Notes under the pieces: model-generated
The model's database searches: none
The model's input: only the letters and a program-made list of their open reading frames with translations
Told to the model about the DNA's origin: nothing
Translations under genes and position numbers: made by a program
Assembly (NCBI GenBank): GCA_016780525.1
Contig: JADHLR010000098.1
Span: 1 to 5,954 of the forward strand
Direction of reading: 5' to 3'
From: Candidatus Puniceispirillum sp.
Lineage (GTDB): Bacteria; Pseudomonadota; Alphaproteobacteria; Puniceispirillales; Puniceispirillaceae
DNA: 5,954 bases
Shown: positions 1-5,053 of the stretch, piece by piece
How positions within the stretch are numbered: position 1 is the stretch's first letter
Layout: every line of letters begins with the position of its first letter

Positions 1-279
1 GAGATGGCCGCAGGTCATATCGAGAAAATCGGTGTGACGGTGCGCGGCTGCGCGCTGTGCGAGGCTGGCGCCGGGCTGGCTCTTGCCTGTTTGCCGGGTC
101 GCAATGCAACAGATATCCTTGATTTGACCAAGGGGTTTGCCGCATGGATAGATGGCCAAACCGAGCAGCCACCACTTCCCGATATGCAGCATTTTACGCC
201 GGTGCGTGAGATTCGCAACCGGCACAAATGTGTGCTGTTGGCTTTTCAGGCAACAGTCCGGGCGGTGCCGGCAAAATAG
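1..279 (+). CDS. Iron-sulfur cluster assembly scaffold-like protein (NifU/IscU N-terminal family), C-terminal part
   Basis: The reading frame is open from the first base, so the gene starts left of the window; 92 codons remain before TAG at 277-279. The ATG at base 4 is probably internal. The visible part carries GCALCEAGAG, which aligns with the second cysteine region of IscU-type scaffolds (GCGSAIA in IscU), and near the end FTPVREIRNRHKCVLL, which carries the third cluster-ligand cysteine after a histidine. Short proteins of this kind (roughly 130-150 residues) are common in alphaproteobacteria; they are thought to hold or pass on Fe-S clusters in the cytoplasm, but the exact role of this subgroup is less certain than that of IscU. 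The first conserved cysteine would lie outside the window. The family call is fairly firm; the function is inferred from the family. The next gene downstream, if real, points the opposite way. Confidence 0.8.
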   Translation, partial: EMAAGHIEKIGVTVRGCALCEAGAGLALACLPGRNATDILDLTKGFAAWIDGQTEQPPLPDMQHFTPVREIRNRHKCVLLAFQATVRAVPAK

Positions 280-330
280 CCCGGCAAAAACTAAACTTCC
301 AGATAAATAGCCACTTATCAAAAGTGACGG

Positions 331-349
331 GCTGGCAGATCATGCCAGC
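331..349. terminator. Hairpin between converging genes, possible weak bidirectional terminator
   Basis: GCTGGCA (331-337) and TGCCAGC (343-349) form a perfect 7-bp stem around the 5-base loop GATCA. It lies between the end of the Fe-S scaffold-like gene (279) and the end of the small minus-strand gene (374), where a shared terminator would be expected. Neither side has a clean T-tract directly after the stem, so intrinsic termination would be weak. A second 5-bp hairpin (CACTT/AAGTG, 312-326) sits beside it. Confidence 0.35.
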
Positions 350-373
350 GGCACCATCTACTCGCGACAGGAT

Positions 374-472
374 TTATTCCGGGCGCACTGACACCTTGTC
401 AAACACCCACAGAACAGCAAGCAATGCCAGCGGAAACCCAATAACAAGCCAAACACCGATATTTGGATTCAT
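374..472 (-). CDS. Putative 32-residue single-pass membrane microprotein
   Basis: ATG at 472-470 opens a frame of 32 codons ending in TAA at 374-376, too short for most gene finders. A good Shine-Dalgarno (AAAGGGG, 486-480) lies 7 bases before the start. The product begins MNPNIGVWLVIGFPLALLAV, continues LWVFDKVSVRPE, and consists of one hydrophobic helix (about residues 5-24) followed by a short charged tail. That layout resembles small accessory subunits of membrane complexes, but I do not recognise a family and assign no function. The 100-base region upstream carries a 15-bp palindrome (578-592) and a weak promoter-like pair (TTGTGC at 564-559, TATAAC at 542-537, 16-base spacer). The ribosome site, the helix and the absence of any competing gene argue that it is real; conservation has not been tested. 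Confidence 0.5.
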   Translation of the reverse strand: MNPNIGVWLVIGFPLALLAVLWVFDKVSVRPE

Positions 473-577
473 CTCTTATCCCCTTTGTTTCCGGCACTGA
501 CCAACCTAGCCAGCGCCTTTTACGTTATGCGCACCGGTTATAGCGCGTTGTGGCGTTTGCACAAGAAGAAACCGGCG

Positions 578-592
578 TGACAAACTTTGTCA
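578..592. promoter_or_regulatory. 15-bp perfect palindrome, candidate operator
   Basis: TGACAAACTTTGTCA is two perfect 7-base arms around one central base. It lies 106 bases upstream of the start of the 32-residue minus-strand gene and just downstream of the stop of the zinc-ribbon gene (624). On the minus strand it overlaps a TTGACA hexamer (593-588) that could serve as a -35 box, but no good -10 box follows at 16-18 bases. The arm spacing does not fit an FNR/FixK site (TTGAT-N4-ATCAA), and the sequence is not the alphaproteobacterial LexA box. The binding protein is unknown. Confidence 0.4.
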
Positions 593-623
593 AATTGTCG
601 CTGCCGGCGCAATCTGCGCAACA

Positions 624-845
624 TCATACAGGCGTATCGCACACCGCGCCGTCACAACACGGCATAATATTTGTGTGGCAATGCGCACATTGGCCATGCC
701 CATGCACCCAGATGATCTGCTCGGGGCGCCCGCATGCCGGGCATTGTGGCTGCATCACAGCGCCATTTGCCATAGTGCTATTTTTTGGTGCAGTCGGGCT
801 GTTCATCTCTGTCTGGCGATAGCGCCGCTTTTGATTGTCAGACAT
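624..845 (-). CDS. Small cysteine-rich zinc-ribbon protein of unknown function
   Basis: A 73-codon frame ends at TGA 624-626. The N-terminal 30 residues are polar and low in complexity. The C-terminal half has CPACG (C35, C38) and, 14 residues later, CAHC (C53, C56), the C-x2-C...C-x2-C pattern of a zinc ribbon, then CC-x4-C (C63, C64, C69). The core reads CPACGRPEQIIWVHGHGQC. I recall similar short uncharacterised alphaproteobacterial proteins with a WVHGHAQC-like core, but I cannot name a family. Such ribbons bind zinc and often contact nucleic acid or proteins; no function is assigned here. The start is uncertain: ATGs at 845, 806, 773 and 755 all lie before the cysteine core and none has a strong Shine-Dalgarno. 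The ordered cysteine spacing makes it much more likely to be coding than the overlapping plus-strand frames. Confidence 0.65.
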   Translation of the reverse strand: MSDNQKRRYRQTEMNSPTAPKNSTMANGAVMQPQCPACGRPEQIIWVHGHGQCAHCHTNIMPCCDGAVCDTPV

Positions 846-861
846 ATTCGATCTTTGAACC

Positions 862-885
862 CGTGATTAAGTGCGTGATTGTGCG
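862..885. repeat. Short 12-bp direct repeat upstream of the zinc-ribbon gene
   Basis: CGTGATT occurs at 862-868 and again at 874-880, exactly 12 bases apart, and a partial third copy (CGTGG) starts at 886. The repeat falls in the 52-base gap just upstream of the zinc-ribbon start (845), where a promoter or regulator site would be. The copies are short and could be chance. Confidence 0.3.
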
Positions 886-897
886 CGTGGCAGCTGG

Positions 898-1011
898 TCA
901 GACCAGCATCCGGCCCAGTATTAATAACCAGTTGATCATCAACTGGCCAAAACCGAACAGAGCATAAACCACATAACCGGCCCGCGGCAACAGCCAGCGC
1001 GCGCCCTGCAT
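898..1011 (-). CDS. Putative 37-residue membrane microprotein directly downstream of tRNA-Glu
   Basis: ATG at 1011-1009 is preceded by AGGA (1020-1017) at 5-base spacing, a reasonable ribosome site; ATG at 1017 would add two residues (MHM...). The frame ends in TGA at 898-900. The product starts MQGARWLLPRAGYVVYALF, a basic N-terminus followed by one long hydrophobic stretch (about residues 12-33), and ends GRMLV. Codon third positions are GC-rich, like the neighbouring genes. It begins about 30 bases after the tRNA-Glu 3' end on the same strand with no obvious terminator between, so the two could share a transcript. The longer open frame reaching back to 1119 runs through the tRNA and should not be used. 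No family is recognised. A chance open frame is a real alternative. Confidence 0.35.
   Translation of the reverse strand: MQGARWLLPRAGYVVYALFGFGQLMINWLLILGRMLV
928..946. repeat. 19-bp perfect palindrome
   Basis: CCAGTTGATCATCAACTGG has two perfect 9-base arms around one central C. It lies downstream of tRNA-Glu and inside the possible 37-residue membrane ORF, where it would encode Gln-Leu-Met-Ile-Asn-Trp. A one-base centre favours a dimeric protein-binding site over an RNA hairpin, although a shorter-stem hairpin in RNA is possible. No T-tract follows, so it is not an intrinsic terminator. Confidence 0.45.
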
Positions 1012-1041
1012 ATGCATCCTGATTGTTTGAAAATCCAGCTT

Positions 1042-1117
<76 letters not shown>

Positions 1118-1142
1118 ATCTACTGCAAAGCCAGTGACGCTT

Positions 1143-1171
1143 GTATTAGTCAAAACCGATCACCAAATCAA
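1143..1171 (-). promoter_or_regulatory. Possible sigma-70-type promoter for tRNA-Glu
   Basis: On the minus strand TTGATT (1171-1166) and TAATAC (1148-1143) are separated by exactly 17 bases, ending 25 bases before the mature tRNA 5' end at 1117. The match to consensus is partial (4/6 and 3/6). An alternative -35 TTGACT (1153-1148) would put the -10 box at a poor hexamer next to the tRNA. The 87-base recJ-tRNA gap shows no convincing terminator. Confidence 0.35.
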
Positions 1172-1204
1172 GCGGCTTTTCGCAAGAAACACCGATTTTC
1201 CACA

Positions 1205-3025
1205 TTAACTGTTGAAACCAGCTGCCAGCTTGGGTTCTGCCGCATCGTCGATCTCGATCTGCATGGCATCACCACCGCGAAACCGGTCACGCCTTACCCG
1301 CCCGAGGATATGCAGATAGCGGCCATCAACAGCCGCTTCGAGTGCCTGACCAAGCGCCGTTCCGCCAGCCTGAAAGGCGATCGCATTGAGCGTGCCGCTG
1401 CCATCATCCAGACGACAGGACAGATGCGCCCCATCTGCACCGACACGACGGGCTGACTTGATCCGGCAATCCGGGATGACAAAGCGCGGTTCCGCATTAC
1501 CGCTGCCAAATGGCCCTAATTTATCCAGCCAATCGGCAATTAAAGGCTGGCAGCCGGCGACGCTTAATACCGCACCAACCGTATGTGTGACCTGCGGCAT
1601 GACACCGTTAAATTCGGTCATAAACCGGTCATTCATAAATGCCTGCAAATTTTCAATCTGGCTTTCGAGGACGCTGAAACCGGCGGCCATATCATGCCCA
1701 CCCCCGCCTTCAATAATGCCAGCCTGATGCGCTGCGATCACCGCATTGCCAAGCCGGAATCCGGCAATACCACGTGCTGACCCTTTGCCAACACCATCTG
1801 CATCCATCGAAATGATCATCGCCGGTTTTCCGAAACGCTCGCGCACGCGGCCAGCAACGATACCAATAACCCCCTCATGCCAGTCACGATCAGCCAGAAT
1901 AATCACATGATGATTGGTTTGTGCCGCCCGGTCGAGCGCCACATTGCGCACCGATTCTTCGATACGGCGTCTTTCTTTATTCATGTCATCAAGTTGCAAC
2001 GCCAGACCGGCTGCTGTGTCCGGATCCTCTGCGGCCAGCAGTTTCACCCCCAGCCCCGACGCACCCAAACGCCCGGCAGCGTTTATCCTTGGCCCCAACA
2101 AAAATCCCAGCGCATAGGCATTGGGCGCCTCATTGACACCAGCGATATCAGCGAGTTTGACAAGACCATGATGTTGCCGCTGTGCCATCACCTTTAGCCC
2201 CTGCCGCACAAACGCCCGGTTCAGCCCGACCAAAGGCACCACATCACAGACCGTGGCCAATGCCACAAGATCAAGCTGGCTAAGCAAATCCGGGGCTGGC
2301 CGGGTGGTGCTAAAATAGCCCCGCTGGCGCAGCGTTCGCAGCATGCCGGCGATCACCACAAACACCACGCTGGTGGCGCATAAATAACCATAGGCGCCAT
2401 CTTCGTCCAGCCGGTTCGGGTTGACCACTGAATGGGCTTTTGGCAATTCCGGCCCGGCGATATGATGATCAATAACGATCACATCCATACCGGTTTCGGC
2501 CACCGCAGCCAGCGGCGCATGTGCGGTGATACCGCAATCAACGGTCACCAGCAGACTGGCGCCTTTTTCCCTCAACGCCATCAATGCGTCAATATTCGGC
2601 CCATAGCCCTCGCGAAAGCGGTTCGGGATATGCACATCACAGGTCACACCAAGCTGGCGCATAATTTGCACCAGCAATGCCGCGGCGCACGCGCCATCAA
2701 CGTCGTAATCGCCAAAAATCCCGATAGGTGCGCCCGCTTCGACACAATCAGCCAGCCGCGCCGCCGCCTTGTCGAGATCCTGAAAACGTGATGGGTCGGG
2801 AAGCAATTCGCGCAGGCGCGGTTCCAGATAGGAAGCGACGTTATCGGCGGTCAAACCACGCCCAGCCATGATCCGTGCGATTGGCAGCGGCAAATAATCA
2901 TCGACAGTCTCAACAAGTGCGGCCGCATAGCGGTCAATCTCGGATGCTGAAAAACTGCTGCGGGCTGGCACCCAGCGGGCACCGCTGCAAGATTTTACAA
3001 TGCCAAGAATGGCGTCACCCGCCAT
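1205..3025 (-). CDS. recJ: Single-stranded-DNA-specific 5'-3' exonuclease RecJ
   Basis: RecJ degrades single-stranded DNA from the 5' end in the RecF recombination pathway, in mismatch repair and at stalled forks, using Mn2+/Mg2+ in the cytoplasm. The 606-residue product has full length for the family (about 550-600). In order: DHH-domain motif DYDVDG (D106, D108, D110), VDCGIT (D163), the name-giving DHH (186-188) in VIVIDHH, and TVCDVVPLVG (D261); LGPRINAAGRLG (310-321) follows; the DHHA1 domain carries GSARG (415-419) and GGGGHDMAAG (440-449); a C-terminal OB-like domain spans about 475-595 with LGPFGSGN. All metal ligands expected of an active enzyme are visible. The ATG start overlaps the hom stop by one base (TAATG) and has an AGGAGG ribosome site 4 bases upstream, so the start is well supported. 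It is the downstream gene of a hom-recJ operon. Confidence 0.97.
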   Translation of the reverse strand: MAGDAILGIVKSCSGARWVPARSSFSASEIDRYAAALVETVDDYLPLPIARIMAGRGLTADNVASYLEPRLRELLPDPSRFQDLDKAAARLADCVEAGAPIGIFGDYDVDGACAAALLVQIMRQLGVTCDVHIPNRFREGYGPNIDALMALREKGASLLVTVDCGITAHAPLAAVAETGMDVIVIDHHIAGPELPKAHSVVNPNRLDEDGAYGYLCATSVVFVVIAGMLRTLRQRGYFSTTRPAPDLLSQLDLVALATVCDVVPLVGLNRAFVRQGLKVMAQRQHHGLVKLADIAGVNEAPNAYALGFLLGPRINAAGRLGASGLGVKLLAAEDPDTAAGLALQLDDMNKERRRIEESVRNVALDRAAQTNHHVIILADRDWHEGVIGIVAGRVRERFGKPAMIISMDADGVGKGSARGIAGFRLGNAVIAAHQAGIIEGGGGHDMAAGFSVLESQIENLQAFMNDRFMTEFNGVMPQVTHTVGAVLSVAGCQPLIADWLDKLGPFGSGNAEPRFVIPDCRIKSARRVGADGAHLSCRLDDGSGTLNAIAFQAGGTALGQALEAAVDGRYLHILGRVRRDRFRGGDAMQIEIDDAAEPKLAAGFNS

Positions 3026-4332
3026 TACCCCTCCTGATCGGCTGCAAAGATCGGCATCGCCACCGGCCTTGCCTTTACGCTTGGCAGACTGGTCATCTCA
3101 TCAAGTGCCTGCCACAGCTTTGTGCTGGCGATTTCATGCGTTGTCATGACCAGCGCAACAACATCGCCGGGTGCCCGCCCCTGTTGGATCATCGATTCAA
3201 CGGAAATCATATGTTTTTGCAAAATGCCAGTTACGCCAGCCAGAACGCCGGGTTCATCGACCACCATTAATCTGACATAAAACGGCGTATCAGCCAGCCC
3301 CACGCCGGGCTGATCAGTCGTATCCGCAAGCTGTGCAACCGGGCGTCCGAACGGCATCCCGCCACGATCATGCGCCACATCAATAATGTCAGCCAGAACC
3401 GCCGATGAGGTTGCCCCGCCTCCGGCCCCGGGGCCAATGGCCAGCACGCTGCCAACCGGTTCACCATAAAACTCAACAGCGTTTAACACGCCATTCACTT
3501 TGGCAAGCTGGCTGCTCAGCGGCAATAAACAGGTCTGCATACGCGGCACCTGCCCGGGCGCAGCGACCCCGACCAGCTTGATACGGAAGCCCAATTGATT
3601 GGCAAAGGTAAAATCAACGGCTGATACATCGCGGATACCCTGTACCAAAGCTGCGGCAAAGTCCGGCTTTTGACCAAACGCAATGGCCGCAAGAATCGTC
3701 AGCTTATGCGCCGCATCAATCCCGTCCACATCAAAACTGGGTTCAGCTTCGGCATAGCCAAGATGTTGCGCCTCGGCCAGAACATCGGCGAAATCTTGTC
3801 CCGTTTGTTCCATTGTTGTCAGAATATAATTGCAGGTGCCGTTGAGGATGCCGGCCAGCCGCGTCATCTCATTGCCAGCCAACCCCTCACGCAAGGTTTT
3901 GACCGCCGGAATACCGCCGGCAACAGCCGACTCAAACAGTAAAAAACAATTGTTTTCTTCTGCCAGGCTGGCCAGCTCGGTACCATGATGCGCAATCATC
4001 GCCTTATTCGCGGTGATGACATGCTTGCCATTTTTCAGCGCGGCCCGCGTCAAATCAACGGCAACGCCCTCGCTGCCGCCGATCATTTCAATAATCACAT
4101 CGACATCATCACGCGCCACCAGTTCAAGCGGGCTGTCATGCCAGTCAATGCGATCCATGGAAAAGCCCCGGTCAGTAGCGGCTGAACGGGCGCTCACCGC
4201 AACCAGTTCTAACCGCCGACCGGCTGCCAACGCCAACGGTTGCTGCCGCTTAATGAGCTGGCGTGCCACCTCGCCACCAACAACACCGAGGCCAGCGATT
4301 GCAATTTTCAAAGAAGTGGACATTTCAGACAT
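3025..4332 (-). CDS. hom: Homoserine dehydrogenase with C-terminal ACT domain
   Basis: The enzyme reduces L-aspartate-4-semialdehyde to L-homoserine with NAD(P)H, the branch step to threonine and methionine, in the cytoplasm. The 435-residue length is typical of the monofunctional, ACT-bearing type. Visible features: the Rossmann dinucleotide motif GLGVVGGEV (14-22); ITANKAMIAHHG (106-117) with K110; ESAVAGGIP (134-142); GILNGTCNYI (161-170); and the family signature from 188 to 210 with E195, D206 and K210, which correspond to yeast E208, D219 and K223. The ACT domain (about 351-420, VDEPGVLAGVTGIL) is the usual site of threonine feedback. E197 stands before Pro198 where Asp is more usual. 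ATG at 4332 gives the expected N-terminus, but no clear Shine-Dalgarno precedes it; ATG at 4323 is an alternative three codons in. It is the first gene of the operon with recJ. Confidence 0.97.
   Translation of the reverse strand: MSEMSTSLKIAIAGLGVVGGEVARQLIKRQQPLALAAGRRLELVAVSARSAATDRGFSMDRIDWHDSPLELVARDDVDVIIEMIGGSEGVAVDLTRAALKNGKHVITANKAMIAHHGTELASLAEENNCFLLFESAVAGGIPAVKTLREGLAGNEMTRLAGILNGTCNYILTTMEQTGQDFADVLAEAQHLGYAEAEPSFDVDGIDAAHKLTILAAIAFGQKPDFAAALVQGIRDVSAVDFTFANQLGFRIKLVGVAAPGQVPRMQTCLLPLSSQLAKVNGVLNAVEFYGEPVGSVLAIGPGAGGGATSSAVLADIIDVAHDRGGMPFGRPVAQLADTTDQPGVGLADTPFYVRLMVVDEPGVLAGVTGILQKHMISVESMIQQGRAPGDVVALVMTTHEIASTKLWQALDEMTSLPSVKARPVAMPIFAADQEG
3030..3035 (-). promoter_or_regulatory. 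Shine-Dalgarno of recJ inside the hom 3' end
   Basis: AGGAGG on the minus strand (part of CAGGAGGGGTAATG) lies in the last codons of hom, 4 bases before the recJ ATG. Together with the TAATG stop/start overlap it fixes the recJ start and suggests that ribosomes finishing hom re-initiate on recJ. Confidence 0.8.
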
Positions 4333-4390
4333 GGCGTGATCACTTGTGACTGGAAAAGAAGAAAATCTGGCGAAAAAATGTACCGCTCAA

Positions 4391-4419
4391 GATGTAACGG
4401 CTTGGCCTTTCTCTGGCAA
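4391..4419 (-). promoter_or_regulatory. Possible promoter of the hom-recJ operon
   Basis: In the 135-base gap before hom, TTGCCA (4419-4414, one mismatch to TTGACA) and TACATC (4396-4391, 3/6) are 17 bases apart on the minus strand, leaving a leader of about 50 bases. CTGGC (4413-4417) and GCCAG (4427-4431) could also pair as a 5-bp hairpin over the -35 box. No Thr/Ile-rich leader peptide or known riboswitch is seen. Confidence 0.35.
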
Positions 4420-4453
4420 GGTCTCAGCCAGTGACAGCAAAAAAATTTATCAC

Positions 4454-4482
4454 AAAAAAGCCTGAAGCTAAAAGCTGGTGGC
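4454..4482 (-). terminator. Possible weak intrinsic terminator after the winged-helix gene
   Basis: On the minus strand GCC (4482-4480) can pair with GGC (4462-4460), and AGCT with AGCT around a TTT loop, with a 3x3 internal loop between, followed at once by six T. The stem spans the stop codon of the winged-helix gene. A second run of seven T follows at 4445-4439. The stem is weak, so confidence is low. Confidence 0.35.
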
Positions 4483-5049
4483 ACTGCGCGCCGCCTGATC
4501 ATATAGCCCGGACAACAGCCGGAGCTGTCGCGCCACTTCAGTCAGGCTCTCTGCATTTGCCGACGCCCGCCCGCCGTCAAACGCCGCATATTCATCAACC
4601 AAGCAAGATTCGCGCACATCACGATAGGCCATGCACAAGGCCTGACCACGCGCGCTGGTTCCATAAAACACTTCCTTGCCCTGTTTTTCGGACTGTACTA
4701 ACCCATTTTTAACCAGTTTTTTCAATGCATAATTAACAGTATGGCTATCTTCGACATTGAGCTTGAAACAGATATCAGCAAGTTTTTTGGGGCGTCCCCG
4801 ATGATTCAGTGAATGCAGGCACAAGATGTCCAGCACACCAAGATCAGCGGTCAGTTCCAATTCGGCCAGTGCCGCCGACATGGCTTTGACGACCCACATG
4901 CCAAACGCATGTGACGCAACAATCAACCCATATTCAACCTCACTCAGCTCGGCAGCTTTTTCCGAGACAAGATGCGATGATGAGACGATCCGTTTTGGCG
5001 GCTGTTTTGACGAATCTTTTGGCGGGTTATTTGACGGGTTATTTGTCAT
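4468..5049 (-). CDS. MarR-like winged-helix transcriptional regulator linked to oxoprolinase
   Basis: The 193-residue protein has a disordered N-terminal tail (1-20, rich in Asn, Pro, Ser and Lys), then helices, then a winged helix: LADICFKLNVED (90-101), a probable recognition helix around SHTVNYALKKLVKNGLV (102-118), and a wing QSEKQGKEVFYGTSARG (119-135). A C-terminal helical part (about 137-190) may dimerise. This looks like the winged-helix family that typically accompanies hydantoinase/oxoprolinase genes in alphaproteobacteria; its ligand is not known to me. The start at 5049 is preferred because it leaves a 4-base gap after the upstream stop and has a weak GCGGAA site 7 bases away; the ATG at 5097 would overlap the upstream gene by 44 bases. 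Lying last in the operon, it probably controls the oxoprolinase genes and perhaps itself. Membership of MarR in the strict sense is uncertain. Confidence 0.85.
   Translation of the reverse strand: MTNNPSNNPPKDSSKQPPKRIVSSSHLVSEKAAELSEVEYGLIVASHAFGMWVVKAMSAALAELELTADLGVLDILCLHSLNHRGRPKKLADICFKLNVEDSHTVNYALKKLVKNGLVQSEKQGKEVFYGTSARGQALCMAYRDVRESCLVDEYAAFDGGRASANAESLTEVARQLRLLSGLYDQAARSATSF
4987..5046 (-). repeat. Degenerate 12-bp tandem repeat encoding the regulator's N-terminal tail
   Basis: Five consecutive 12-base units read on the minus strand: ACAAATAACCCG, TCAAATAACCCG, CCAAAAGATTCG, TCAAAACAGCCG and CCAAAACGGATC. The first two differ by one base; later ones keep the YCAAAA start, and all but the last end in CG. 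Each unit encodes four residues (T/S/P followed by NNP, KDS, KQP or KRI). The unit length keeps the frame, so copy-number changes would only lengthen or shorten the tail. Confidence 0.7.
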
Positions 5050-5053
5050 GGGT

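Noticed and set aside
550..866. Plus-strand frames (90 and 63 codons) opposite the zinc-ribbon gene
   Set aside because: They overlap each other and the minus-strand frame with ordered CxxC motifs. Their Cys/His content is the mirror of that gene.
4333..4467. Threonine attenuator or SAM-type riboswitch before hom
   Set aside because: No Thr/Ile-rich leader peptide and no recognisable riboswitch core; only a weak 5-bp hairpin is present.
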